Source: Palleronia salina (lineage in GTDB: Bacteria > Pseudomonadota > Alphaproteobacteria > Rhodobacterales > Rhodobacteraceae). From it: DNA of 64,000 bases. A program made the position numbers and the translations under genes. The notes under the pieces are model-generated. The model saw nothing but the letters and a program-made list of their open reading frames with translations, was not told the origin of the DNA and made no database searches. The stretch spans positions 1 through 64,000 of the forward strand of contig NZ_FQZA01000014.1 of assembly GCF_900141995.1 (NCBI RefSeq), given 5' to 3'. Positions 27,467-36,364 of this stretch are shown here, piece by piece; position 1 is the stretch's first letter; each line of letters starts with the position of its first letter.

Positions 27467-27505
27467 TTGACAAGAGGCACGCGCGGAATAGAACATAAAG
27501 GGAGC
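27467..27505 (+). promoter_or_regulatory. Candidate promoter with LexA-type box for the imuA-like gene
   Basis: TTGACA at 27467-27472 is followed after 16 bases by TAGAAC (27489-27494), a plausible -35/-10 pair. GAAC at 27491-27494, seven bases, then GAGC at 27502-27505 is one base away from the GAAC-N7-GAAC form of the alphaproteobacterial SOS box. It overlaps the -10, where a repressor would block transcription. Confidence 0.5.
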
Positions 27506-27521
27506 AAACCGGAGCCCCGCC

Positions 27522-28157
27522 ATGACCGCCCTGCCCGCGACCCTGCTGACCCGTGGCCCCCATCGCCCCGACGCGGCGCCGGGGCTGGCGATCGCGGGCG
27601 ATCTGCGGCTGGCGGCCGGCCGGGTGCACGAGCTTTGCGGGATCTCGCGGCGCATGCTGGCGCTGGCCATCGCGGCGCGGGCCACGGGGCCGGTGCTGTG
27701 GATCGCGCCGGGCCACGTGACGGTGCAGCCCAATCCCTGCGGCTTCGCCCCCTGGCTCGACCCCGCGCGGCTGCTGCACGTGCGGGCCGATCACGACCGC
27801 GACCTGCTGTGGGTGATGGAGGAATCCCTGCGCAGCGGCGCCGCCCCCACGGTGGTCGCCGACCTGCCGGGGCCGCCCGGCCTGACGGCGGTGCGCCGGC
27901 TGCACCTGGCGGCCGAGACCGGCAGCAAGGACGGCGCCGCTGCGCCCCTGGGCCTGCTGATGACACCCGATGGCGGCGCGCCGGGGGTCGAGACGCGCTG
28001 GCAGATGACCCCCGATTTCGACGGGGACGGCGCGGGCTGGCGGCTGGACCGGCAGCGGGCGCGGACCGCGCCCCCCCGCAGCGACCGGCTGGGCGCCGCG
28101 ACGCTGCTGGGCCATGCCCCGCTGCGGACGGACCGCCCCCTGGCGCGGGCGCATTGA
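27522..28157 (+). CDS. imuA: ImuA-like protein (RecA-related mutagenesis accessory factor)
   Basis: A 211-residue protein resembling the short ImuA of alphaproteobacteria, which works with ImuB and DnaE2 in damage-induced translesion synthesis. Diagnostic blocks are GRVHELCGISRRMLALAIAA, DLLWVMEESLRSGAAPTVVA and PGLTAVRRLHLAAE, plus GGAPGVETRWQM. No Walker A motif is present, as is usual for ImuA. imuB and dnaE2 normally follow directly, but here the next gene is convergent, so imuA is alone. The upstream SOS-type box supports damage-inducible control (inference). Confidence 0.72.
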   Translation: MTALPATLLTRGPHRPDAAPGLAIAGDLRLAAGRVHELCGISRRMLALAIAARATGPVLWIAPGHVTVQPNPCGFAPWLDPARLLHVRADHDRDLLWVMEESLRSGAAPTVVADLPGPPGLTAVRRLHLAAETGSKDGAAAPLGLLMTPDGGAPGVETRWQMTPDFDGDGAGWRLDRQRARTAPPRSDRLGAATLLGHAPLRTDRPLARAH

Positions 28158-28182
28158 GCAAGCCGCGCCGCCTCCCGCGCCC

Positions 28183-28249
28183 GAATTATCCAGGATAATT
28201 CGCAGGAGATTATCCCAAGATAATCTCGGGCGGATCATCCGGGATGACC
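28183..28249. repeat. Three evenly spaced palindromes between convergent genes
   Basis: Palindrome 1 is 28183-28201 (GAATTATCC, A, GGATAATTC). Palindrome 2 is 28206-28227 (GAGATTATC, CCAA, GATAATCTC). Palindrome 3 is centred on TCATCC, G, GGATGA within 28233-28249. Their centres (28192, 28216.5, 28241) are 24.5 bases apart each time. They lie in the 104-base gap where imuA and the DoxX gene converge. No T-tract follows any stem, so simple terminators are not obvious. Confidence 0.7.
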
Positions 28250-28261
28250 TGGGATGGGCCC

Positions 28262-28618
28262 CTACCCGCGCGGCCCCCACGCCGCGCCCGCCAGCACCAG
28301 GAGCCCGCCCGCCACGGCCCAGTTCTTGACGAAGATGCTCATCTGCCAGCCATCCCCGGGCACGAAGTGAAACAGGCTCGTCACCATGCAATACCCCGCC
28401 AGCGACAGCGCCACCGGCCCCAGCCACCAGCCCGCGACCAGTGCCAGCGCACCCGCCGCGTTGAACGCGGCCGCGGGCCAGACCAGCCACACGGGCCAGC
28501 CGCGCCCCGCCAGCAGGTCCTGCACCAGCTCGGGCGCCGCCAGCTTCTGCGCCGCGCCCGCCGCGAACAGCACCGCCAGCAGAGCCCGGCCCACGGTCAT
28601 CAGAACGCGCTGCAACAT
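28262..28618 (-). CDS. DoxX family membrane protein
   Basis: A 118-residue protein with four hydrophobic helices and the DoxX features RALLAVLFAAGAAQKL near the N-terminus and HFVPGDGWQMSIFVKN toward the C-terminus. DoxX relatives are small quinone- or redox-linked membrane proteins of mostly unproven function. ATG 28618 is the only start that gives the first helix. It converges on imuA across the palindrome array and is divergent from the 47-residue membrane peptide gene with 63 bases between them. Confidence 0.82.
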   Translation of the reverse strand: MLQRVLMTVGRALLAVLFAAGAAQKLAAPELVQDLLAGRGWPVWLVWPAAAFNAAGALALVAGWWLGPVALSLAGYCMVTSLFHFVPGDGWQMSIFVKNWAVAGGLLVLAGAAWGPRG

Positions 28619-28681
28619 CTCTGGTCCTCCGGTCCCGCCCCGTGCATTCTGGCGCCGAACACGCCGCCGGGACCCACGCCC

Positions 28682-28825
28682 ATGACCAACACCATCGCCA
28701 TCCTGCTGGCCAGCCTGATCGTCACGCTTTTCGTGCTGGACCGGGTCCTTGGCGACGGCGCCGGCACGCTCTTCGTGGCGCGCGAGCTGGCCGGTCTTAT
28801 CGGTTGGCTGGCCTTCTGGCGCTAA
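28682..28825 (+). CDS. Small membrane protein, 47 residues, upstream of gap
   Basis: MTNTIAILLASLIVTLFVLD starts a single strong transmembrane helix, followed by a short amphipathic part ending LIGWLAFWR. Similar peptides just upstream of gap are familiar in Rhodobacterales, although no function is established. ATG 28682 lies 63 bases from the divergent DoxX start. The gap gene begins 88 bases after its stop, so it may share a transcript. Confidence 0.65.
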   Translation: MTNTIAILLASLIVTLFVLDRVLGDGAGTLFVARELAGLIGWLAFWR

Positions 28826-28913
28826 GGCGGCGGTTGACCTCGGGGCGCGGATGGCTTTCAAAACATGGCAATCGGCCCCGCCCACGCGGGTCGCAACCAG
28901 ATGGAGAGACGAC

Positions 28914-29912
28914 ATGACAGTCAAGGTCGGCATCAACGGCTTCGGCCGCATCGGGCGCAACGTGCTGCGCGGCATCATCGAATCGGGCCGCACCGATATC
29001 GAGGTCACCCATATCAACGACCTCGGGCCCGTCGAGACCAACGCCCATCTGCTGCGCTATGACAGCGTGCACGGCCGCTTCCCGGCCGAGGTGACCACCG
29101 GCGACGACTGGATCGACGTGGGCCGCGGCAAGATGACCGTCACGGCCGAGCGCGACCCCAAGGCCCTGCCCTGGGACGGCGTCGACATCGCGCTGGAATG
29201 CACCGGCATCTTCACCAGCGCCGAGAAGGCCGCTTGGCACCTCGAGAACGGCTCGGACCGCGTGCTGGTCTCGGCCCCGTGCTCGAACGCGAACAAGACC
29301 ATCGTCTACGGCGTGAACGAGGGCACGCTGACGTCCGAGGACAAGGTGATCTCGAACGCGAGCTGCACCACCAACTGCCTGTCGCCCGTGGCCAAGGTGC
29401 TGAACGACACCATCGGCATCAAGCGCGGCTTCATGACCACGATCCACAGCTATACAGGCGACCAGCCGACGCTGGATACCATGCACAAGGACCTGTACCG
29501 CGCGCGGGCCGCGGCGCTGAACATGATCCCCACCTCGACCGGTGCCGCGAAGGCCGTGGGCCTTGTGCTGCCCGAGCTGAACGGCAAGCTCGACGGTGTG
29601 GCGATCCGGGTGCCGACGCCCAACGTGTCGGTCGTCGACCTGGTCTTCGAGGCCGACCGCGACACGACGGTCGAAGAGATCAACGACGCGATCCGCAAGG
29701 CCGCCGACGGCCCGATGAAGGGCATCCTGGGCTACACGGACGAGATGCTTGTCTCGGGCGACTTCAACCACGACCCGCATTCGTCGGTCTTCCACATGGA
29801 CCAGACCAAGGTGATGGAGGGCACCATGTGCCGCATCCTGACCTGGTACGACAACGAGTGGGGCTTCTCGAACCGCATGGCCGACACCGCCGTGGCCATG
29901 GGCAAGCTCTGA
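28914..29912 (+). CDS. gap: Glyceraldehyde-3-phosphate dehydrogenase, type I
   Basis: A 332-residue NAD-dependent GAPDH of normal length, converting glyceraldehyde 3-phosphate to 1,3-bisphosphoglycerate in glycolysis and gluconeogenesis. The NAD site reads KVGINGFGRIGRNVLR, the active-site Cys sits in SNASCTTNCLSP, and the C-terminal YDNEWGFSNRM is intact. ATG 28914 follows a GGAGAGAC ribosome-binding site. A GC-rich inverted repeat (29925-29934 pairing with 29945-29954) right after the stop may help end the transcript. Confidence 0.96.
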   Translation: MTVKVGINGFGRIGRNVLRGIIESGRTDIEVTHINDLGPVETNAHLLRYDSVHGRFPAEVTTGDDWIDVGRGKMTVTAERDPKALPWDGVDIALECTGIFTSAEKAAWHLENGSDRVLVSAPCSNANKTIVYGVNEGTLTSEDKVISNASCTTNCLSPVAKVLNDTIGIKRGFMTTIHSYTGDQPTLDTMHKDLYRARAAALNMIPTSTGAAKAVGLVLPELNGKLDGVAIRVPTPNVSVVDLVFEADRDTTVEEINDAIRKAADGPMKGILGYTDEMLVSGDFNHDPHSSVFHMDQTKVMEGTMCRILTWYDNEWGFSNRMADTAVAMGKL

Positions 29913-29975
29913 GACCAACAACCGACGCGCGCCGATCCCATGGACGGCGCGCGTTGTCCCTTCGGGGCGATCGCG

Positions 29976-30521
29976 TCAGTCCGGATGGATGTCACGCGGT
30001 GTGCAGCCCGCCTGGATCACCACCGCGATCCAGTTGACCGGCGCTTCCAGCCCCCTTCCCCGCAACCACTGGTCCTGGAGCCTGTAGGCGGCAAGCTCTG
30101 CGGCCTCGGGACAATAGAAATGCGCCCCGGCCTGACGGTGGTGCACCAGTTCGTGCAGCAGAACGCTGGCATCCAGCGTCCTGTCCTGCCGCCAGGGCGC
30201 GACCAGAAGCACACGGCCGCGATCCTCGTCGTAAAGACCGCGAAGCTTGCCGTGGCCCCGGACGGCCGGACCGTGCAGGGCCTGCGCCGCGCCCGATGCG
30301 ACGAGCGAAATCGACAACGGATCGGGGTTGCGCGGCAGGTCGCTATGGGTATCGAGCCAGGCTTCCAGCGTTTCGCGCAGGGCCGAAAGGTCCTCGGCGT
30401 GCCGCCATGCCGGGTCGGGATCGAAGCGCAGGTTCGGCGCGGCGCCGGCCGAGGCCAGCGGCAGCATCAGCGAAAGGACAAGGATCAGGGCACGACAACG
30501 GGTGCGGTCAAGGGCCGGCAT
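29976..30521 (-). CDS. Exported putative zinc metallopeptidase, DUF6647-like
   Basis: A 181-residue protein with a signal peptide (hydrophobic core, then ASAGAA) and a zinc-protease-like motif LLHELVHHRQ. A downstream Glu-containing helix (CPEAAELAAYRLQ) could give the third ligand. The layout matches a small family of secreted HExxH proteins from alphaproteobacteria whose activity has not been shown. It is convergent with gap and divergent from the LysR regulator with 128 bases between the starts, so the LysR protein might control it. Confidence 0.78.
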   Translation of the reverse strand: MPALDRTRCRALILVLSLMLPLASAGAAPNLRFDPDPAWRHAEDLSALRETLEAWLDTHSDLPRNPDPLSISLVASGAAQALHGPAVRGHGKLRGLYDEDRGRVLLVAPWRQDRTLDASVLLHELVHHRQAGAHFYCPEAAELAAYRLQDQWLRGRGLEAPVNWIAVVIQAGCTPRDIHPD

Positions 30522-30605
30522 GGCAACCTCCTGGGCGTCTCGATTTTAAATTTCCTGCGATCGATGCTAGGCTGCGTGCCATTGAAGCTGCAAAAGACGG
30601 TTTCT

Positions 30606-30617
30606 CATGCCGGCATG
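30606..30617. repeat. Perfect 12-base palindrome in a regulator promoter region
   Basis: CATGCCGGCATG lies 33 bases upstream of the LysR-family start, between it and the divergent exported peptidase gene. It could be an operator, but a GC-rich 12-base palindrome can also arise by chance in this genome. Confidence 0.3.
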
Positions 30618-30649
30618 CGGAAAATTCATCCCCCCAGGACGCGCCTGCC

Positions 30650-31558
30650 ATGGGACGTAGGCTGCCCCCCTTCGCCGCGATCCGCGCGTTCGAGGCCGCG
30701 GCGCGACACCTGTCCTTCGCCAAGGCCGCGGACGAGCTGTGCCTCTCGCCCTCGGCGATCAGCCACCAGATCCGCGCGCTGGAAGACTTCCTGGACACGA
30801 AGCTGTTCGAACGGCGCGCCAACCAAACGCACCTGACCCTCACGGGGCGCGGTTACGCGCGCCGGATGACCACGCTGCTCGACCGGCTCGAGGCCGACAC
30901 GGCGTCGATCCTGACCCGCGCGGACCGCACGCTGCGCGTCCTGTGCACGCCCGGTTTCGCGGCACGTTGGCTGGTGCCCCGTCTCGACCGGTTCGAGCAC
31001 CCGGAGGCCGTTCGGCTGCGCGTGTCGACCGGCGCGCCCTCGACCGACTTCGCCAGCAATGACGCCGACGTGGTGATCGGATGGACCGAACCGACGGTCC
31101 CGGACGCCGACGTGGTCCCGCTCATGCGATCCGGGCGGTACCCGGTGGCCTCGCCCTCGTTCCTGGCCGCCAATCCGCTGAACCGCCCCGAGGATCTGTG
31201 CAACGTCACGTTGATGCACGACGAGACGATGGACCAGTGGGACGAATGGTTCGCGGCCGCCGGTGTCGCCGCGCCGCGCCTGCCCCGCGGTCCCGCCTTT
31301 CCGAATTGCGAGCTGGCCACCTCGGGCGTCGAGCAGGGGCTGGGCGTCAGTCTCGGCTACGACATGATGGTGCGCGACACGATCAAGGCGGGGCGATTGG
31401 TGCGCCTGTTCGACACCGTGACCATGCCCTTCGTCATCTATTCGTTCATCTGCCAGAGCCACCGCGCGGACGAACCGATGATCGCGGCCTTCCGCGCCTT
31501 CCTGACGCGCGAGATGCGGGCGAGCGGCGACGCGGCCTTCGAGCTGGTCGCCGAGTAG
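30650..31558 (+). CDS. LysR-family transcriptional regulator (GcvA-like)
   Basis: A 302-residue regulator. The N-terminal winged helix-turn-helix is typical of GcvA-like LTTRs (RRLPPFAAIRAFEAAARHLS, then SAISHQIRALEDFL, and LFERR). The remaining residues form the periplasmic-binding-type effector domain. ATG 30650 was chosen because MGRRLPPFAAIRAFE is the family start. The divergent exported peptidase is a possible target. Effector unknown. Confidence 0.88.
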   Translation: MGRRLPPFAAIRAFEAAARHLSFAKAADELCLSPSAISHQIRALEDFLDTKLFERRANQTHLTLTGRGYARRMTTLLDRLEADTASILTRADRTLRVLCTPGFAARWLVPRLDRFEHPEAVRLRVSTGAPSTDFASNDADVVIGWTEPTVPDADVVPLMRSGRYPVASPSFLAANPLNRPEDLCNVTLMHDETMDQWDEWFAAAGVAAPRLPRGPAFPNCELATSGVEQGLGVSLGYDMMVRDTIKAGRLVRLFDTVTMPFVIYSFICQSHRADEPMIAAFRAFLTREMRASGDAAFELVAE

Positions 31559-31640
31559 ACACCGCGCGCGGCCCGCGTCGTGCAAATCGCCGGTCCGCGA
31601 CGTCTTGCCCTTGTCGCGCGGGCAGCCGATATCCCTGCCC

Positions 31641-32456
31641 ATGACAGACCGGAACAACACCACCGCCCCGTCCCCGATGCGCGCCCGCGTGGGCCGGTTC
31701 CTCGACCGCACCGCGGTTCAGAACACCGTGCTGGGCGTGATCCTGTTCAACGCCATCGTGCTCGGGCTGGAAACCTCGGACGCGGTCATGGCCGAGGCCG
31801 GGCCGCTGATCGTCGCGCTCGACACCGCGTGCCTGACCGTCTTCGTGATCGAGATCGGGCTGAAGCTTTATGCCCGCGGGCTCGACTTCTTCCGGCGCGG
31901 CTGGAACATCTTCGACTTCGTCATCGTCGGCATCTCGATGGTGCCGGCCGCGCAGGGGCTGACCGTGCTGCGCGCGCTGCGGATCCTGCGGCTGCTGCGC
32001 GTGGTCTCGGTGGCCCCGTCGCTGAGGCGCGTGGTCGAAGGATTGGTGAACGCCCTGCCCGGCATGGGGTCGGTCTTCGTGCTGATGGGCATGATTTTCT
32101 ATATCGGCGCGGTCATGGCGACCAAGCTCTTCGGCGACGCCTTCCCCGACTGGTTCGGCACGCTGGGGCGGTCGGGCTACACGCTGTTCCAGATCATGAC
32201 GCTGGAATCGTGGTCCATGGGCATCGTGCGCCCGGTGATGGAGGTCTATCCTTACGCCTGGCTGTTCTTCGTCACGTTCATCATGGTCACCACCTTCGCC
32301 GTGGTGAACCTCTTGGTGGGCCTGATCGTGAACTCGATGCAGGACGCCCACCACGAGGAGACGAACGAGGCCACGGGCACTTATCGTGACGAGGTGCTGG
32401 CCCGGCTGGCGGCCATCGAGGAGCGTCTGAGCGACCGCGACCGCGGCGGGAAATAG
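31641..32456 (+). CDS. Voltage-gated sodium channel, NaChBac type
   Basis: A 271-residue single-domain channel with six transmembrane helices. S4 has regularly spaced arginines (TVLRALRILRLLRVV, about 108-122). The pore selectivity filter is TLESWS at 187-192, matching bacterial sodium channels. After S6 (about 212-233) comes a short neck and a C-terminal coiled coil (YRDEVLARLAAIEERL) that would hold the tetramer together. ATG 31641 gives the standard cytoplasmic N-terminus. Such channels in marine bacteria are linked to motility and pH homeostasis. Confidence 0.92.
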   Translation: MTDRNNTTAPSPMRARVGRFLDRTAVQNTVLGVILFNAIVLGLETSDAVMAEAGPLIVALDTACLTVFVIEIGLKLYARGLDFFRRGWNIFDFVIVGISMVPAAQGLTVLRALRILRLLRVVSVAPSLRRVVEGLVNALPGMGSVFVLMGMIFYIGAVMATKLFGDAFPDWFGTLGRSGYTLFQIMTLESWSMGIVRPVMEVYPYAWLFFVTFIMVTTFAVVNLLVGLIVNSMQDAHHEETNEATGTYRDEVLARLAAIEERLSDRDRGGK

Positions 32457-32464
32457 CCAGCCTC

Positions 32465-32485
32465 GCGTTGCGTTTTCTGCAACGC
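32465..32485 (+). terminator. Possible terminator hairpin after the sodium channel gene
   Basis: GCGTTGC (32465-32471) pairs with GCAACGC (32479-32485) around a T-rich seven-base loop, starting 8 bases after the channel stop. No run of T follows, so it is a weak candidate. Confidence 0.35.
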
Positions 32486-32592
32486 AGCATTGCAGGAACG
32501 ACCGCTAGGCAGCAGGCTTATCCGGTTGCACCTTGGGGGTGTCCGCCGCGCGGGATGCGTGGCGGTTCCACGGCAACCAACGAGACCCCGCC

Positions 32593-32769
32593 ATGACGAT
32601 CTTCAACGACCTGCGGCTGCGCGCCCGACGCCGGGCCGAATACCGCCGCACCCTGCGCGCCTTGCGCGCCCTGCCCATCGACACCGCCCTGGATCTCGAC
32701 ATCTACCACGGCGACGCCAAGACCATCGCCCGCCAGGCCGTCTATGGTCCGACCGGCGCGCAACACTGA
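32593..32769 (+). CDS. DUF1127-like small basic protein, copy 1
   Basis: A 58-residue basic, helical protein: MTIFNDLRLRARRRAEYRRT, then ALRALP, LDLDIYHGD, and IARQAVYGP. It shares its layout with the second copy 164 bases downstream. The family has an RNA-binding, stress-related member in Rhodobacter (CcaF1), so RNA binding is a reasonable but unproven role here. ATG 32593 was chosen because the longer upstream frame lacks family similarity. Confidence 0.7.
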   Translation: MTIFNDLRLRARRRAEYRRTLRALRALPIDTALDLDIYHGDAKTIARQAVYGPTGAQH

Positions 32770-32789
32770 TCCAAGGGACACACCGTAGT

Positions 32790-32809
32790 TAATTGTTTCG
32801 GAACAATTA
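32790..32809. repeat. AT-rich perfect inverted repeat between DUF1127 copies
   Basis: TAATTGTT (32790-32797) and AACAATTA (32802-32809) are perfect 8-base arms around TCGG. It stands out in very GC-rich DNA. It lies 20 bases after the first small gene and 124 bases before the second, so it could be an operator for copy 2 or a stem that ends copy 1. Confidence 0.55.
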
Positions 32810-32933
32810 TTGCCTTGCACCCATCGCATAGCGGACTTGCCGCAACGGCGATTGTGGTGCGCTAACAGTTCCCCATATCCGGGGTGTAGCCGATGAGGCC
32901 ACGACCCGAAACGCACCGACGAAGGACAGACAC

Positions 32934-33095
32934 ATGACCCTGATCGAACAGATCCGCAAAACCATCGAACAGCGCGCCCAATACGCCCGCACCCGCGACG
33001 CCCTGCGCGCCCTGCCCCTGCAGACCCAGATCGACCTCGACCTGAACGCACGCGACACCGACGCCATCGCGCACCGGGCCGTCTATGGACACTGA
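32934..33095 (+). CDS. DUF1127-like small basic protein, copy 2
   Basis: A 53-residue protein read directly from the DNA: MTLIEQIRKTIEQRAQYART, then ALRALPLQTQIDLDLN, and IAHRAVYGH. It is a tandem relative of the copy at 32593, sharing ALRALP and the IAxxAVYG ending. GAAGGA lies about 7 bases upstream of ATG 32934. A clear hairpin follows the stop. The separate palindrome and terminator suggest it can be transcribed alone, perhaps under stress control. Confidence 0.72.
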   Translation: MTLIEQIRKTIEQRAQYARTRDALRALPLQTQIDLDLNARDTDAIAHRAVYGH

Positions 33096-33119
33096 TCCCT
33101 CGACAGCCTCGACCCTCTG

Positions 33120-33146
33120 AAAGGCGCAGCCACCGGTTGCGCCTTT
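33120..33146 (+). terminator. Rho-independent-type terminator after DUF1127 copy 2
   Basis: AAAGGCGCA (33120-33128) pairs perfectly with TGCGCCTTT (33138-33146) around a nine-base loop, 24 bases after the stop. The A-rich/T-rich arm ends provide a short T-stretch. Confidence 0.65.
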
Positions 33147-33242
33147 CGCATTTGCAGCATCCCGCGAGGCACCCACACCTTGCCCGGCCCCGCCCGGCGG
33201 CGTATCAGCCCGGCAATTGTCGCTGACCCGCAGGTGCCGCCC

Positions 33243-34550
<1,308 letters not shown>

Positions 34551-34653
34551 CCTGTTCCGATCTGTCGCAGGCAAAGGCGGCTTCCGGCGGTGACTTTACG
34601 TCGGGTCATGATACCTTGGTTCCTATCGCAACAGACAGGATCGGAGCTTGATC

Positions 34654-34809
34654 ATGACCCTCAAGATTGCCCTGACCACGGCCGTTCTGGCCATCGCCCC
34701 CGGACTGGCGGCGGCCGAATGCAACTGGTCGAAACAGGTCTCGATGACCTGCGCCGCCGGCACGGTCTACGACAGCGAATCGCAAAGCTGCGTCCCGGTT
34801 TCGAGCTGA
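34654..34809 (+). CDS. Tiny secreted protein with three mature-domain cysteines
   Basis: A 51-residue protein read directly from the DNA, with a signal peptide (MTLKIALTTAVLAIAPGLAA) and a 30-residue mature domain AECNWSKQVSMTCAAG, then DSESQSCVPV. The Cys-Gly-Tyr-Asp-Cys spacing loosely recalls a carbohydrate-binding or chitin-binding knot, but this is only a resemblance. Small homologous-looking proteins downstream of purB are familiar in the group. GATCGGAGCTTG upstream contains a GGAG ribosome-binding site. Confidence 0.65.
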   Translation: MTLKIALTTAVLAIAPGLAAAECNWSKQVSMTCAAGTVYDSESQSCVPVSS

Positions 34810-34835
34810 CAACCCGTCCGCGCGTTGCGCACGGG

Positions 34836-35180
34836 ATGGCATTGAAATGGCCCGCCGCGGTTCTCGTGGCGGGCTTTTTGCTGTGCGCCGCCACGCCAGG
34901 CGCCGCGGCGCGGGACACGCCCGCACATCTTGCGAAGGCGGTTGCCCTGATCGAGGAAGGCGACGCCGAGGCAGCGCAGGCGATCCTGTCCGACACCGTG
35001 TCCGCGTCGCCCGATGACTTGCTGGCACGCGCCCACCTGGGCCGCGCGTTCATCGCGCTCGGGGACATCGAGGCGGCCCGCGCCCAACTGACCGAGATCC
35101 GGCGCCGGGGCGGCCGCGCCAGCTGGCCCGAGTTCCTGCTGCGCAGCGCCTTGGGCAACGGACCCCGCGCAGGATACTGA
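34836..35180 (+). CDS. Exported tetratricopeptide-repeat protein
   Basis: A 114-residue protein with a signal peptide (PAAVLVAGFLLCAATPGAAA) followed by about two TPR units (AHLAKAVALIEEGDAEAAQA and ARAHLGRAFIALGDIEAARA). It is probably periplasmic and mediates contact with a partner. It starts at ATG 34836, 26 bases after the tiny secreted protein, with which it probably shares a transcript. No enzymatic motif. Confidence 0.75.
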   Translation: MALKWPAAVLVAGFLLCAATPGAAARDTPAHLAKAVALIEEGDAEAAQAILSDTVSASPDDLLARAHLGRAFIALGDIEAARAQLTEIRRRGGRASWPEFLLRSALGNGPRAGY

Positions 35181-35257
35181 CCGGCCCGTCGTTACCGTTC
35201 CGTTTATCCCGGTGGCCTAGGGTGCCCGTCGTGACAGCCCAGCCACCGGAGCCCGCC

Positions 35258-36331
35258 ATGGACGGACAGATCGCGCTCAGGCCCGAACCTCCAGACCCCG
35301 GCCTGCCCCGCCGGATCCCCGGCATGATCGACCCGCGCACCCTGACCCGCCGCCAGAAGGCGGCCATCGTTGTGCGCCTGCTGCTGGCCGAGGGCGCGAC
35401 CCTGCCGCTGAGCGAGCTGCCCGAGCCGTTGCAGGCCGAGCTGACCACCCAGATGACGCAGATGCGTTTCGTCGACCGCGCCACCCTGCGCGACGTGGTT
35501 GAGGAATTCGCCTCCGAGCTCGATTCGATCGGGCTCAGCTTTCCCGGCGGGCTGGAAGGCGCCCTGGGCATCCTCGAAGGCGCGATCAGCCCCGAGATCG
35601 CCGCACGGCTGCGCAAGCAGTCCGGCGCCATCTGGACCGACGACCCGTGGGAGACCATCGCCGAGTTCCCGCCCGAGAAGATCATGCCGCTGCTGCAACG
35701 CGAAAGCCCCGAGATCGGGGCGGTGATCCTGTCGAAGCTGAAGGTCGCCAAGGCGGCCGACCTTCTGTCGAAACTGCCCGGCGCCCTGGCCCGGCGGCTG
35801 ACCCTGGCGGTCTCGGAGACCGCCGATATCGCGCCCTCGACCGTGCGCCGCATCGGCGTGGCGCTGGCCGCCGAGCTGAAGGCCGAACCGCCCCGCGCCT
35901 TCCCCGCCGCGGCGGTGGAACGGCTGGGGGCGATCCTGAACGTGTCGACCTCGGTCACCCGCGAAGAGGTCCTGGAAGGACTCGACGCCGAGGATGCCGA
36001 ACTGGGCAGCCAGGTGCGCAAGGCGATCTTCACCTTCGAGAACATCCCCGATCGCGTGGCCGCGCGCGATGTGCCGGTGGTGGTCAAGGGCGTGGACCAG
36101 GACATCCTGATCCTGGCCATCGCCGGCGCGACCGAGAAGACGCAGGCGACGGTGGACTACCTGCTGGCCAACATGTCCCAGCGCCTGGCCGACACCATGC
36201 GCGACGAGGCGGGCGAGTTGGGCAAGATCGCCCCCGCCGAGGTCGAGCGCGCCGAAACCGCCGTCGTCTCGGCCATCCGCGAGGCGGTCGATGCCGGCGA
36301 GATCAAGCTGATCGCCGAGGACGAGGAGTAG
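35258..36331 (+). CDS. FliG-like flagellar motor switch homologue, orphan
   Basis: A 357-residue protein with the FliG architecture: a middle domain (DPWETIAEFPPEKIMPLLQR, VAKAADLLSKLPGALARRL) and a C-terminal domain (FTFENIPDRVAARDVPVVVK, QDILILAIAGATEKTQA), where FliG interacts with FliM and the stator. No other flagellar gene is nearby. ATG 35258 has GGAG nine bases upstream and is preferred over a GTG 36 bases earlier. It may be a second, divergent FliG of a genome with a flagellar cluster elsewhere. Confidence 0.82.
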   Translation: MDGQIALRPEPPDPGLPRRIPGMIDPRTLTRRQKAAIVVRLLLAEGATLPLSELPEPLQAELTTQMTQMRFVDRATLRDVVEEFASELDSIGLSFPGGLEGALGILEGAISPEIAARLRKQSGAIWTDDPWETIAEFPPEKIMPLLQRESPEIGAVILSKLKVAKAADLLSKLPGALARRLTLAVSETADIAPSTVRRIGVALAAELKAEPPRAFPAAAVERLGAILNVSTSVTREEVLEGLDAEDAELGSQVRKAIFTFENIPDRVAARDVPVVVKGVDQDILILAIAGATEKTQATVDYLLANMSQRLADTMRDEAGELGKIAPAEVERAETAVVSAIREAVDAGEIKLIAEDEE

Positions 36332-36364
36332 CGCGCCCCGTTGTGATCGGGCTGCGCGCCGCGT

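Noticed and set aside
25637-28198. Long plus-strand frame opposite SGNH hydrolase and aldo/keto reductase, running into imuA
   Set aside because: Both minus-strand genes have complete catalytic motifs. The plus-strand frame has none and is antisense.
28183-28249. CRISPR or other known repeat array
   Set aside because: Only three short palindromes of differing sequence, no spacers of constant length between identical repeats, and no cas genes.
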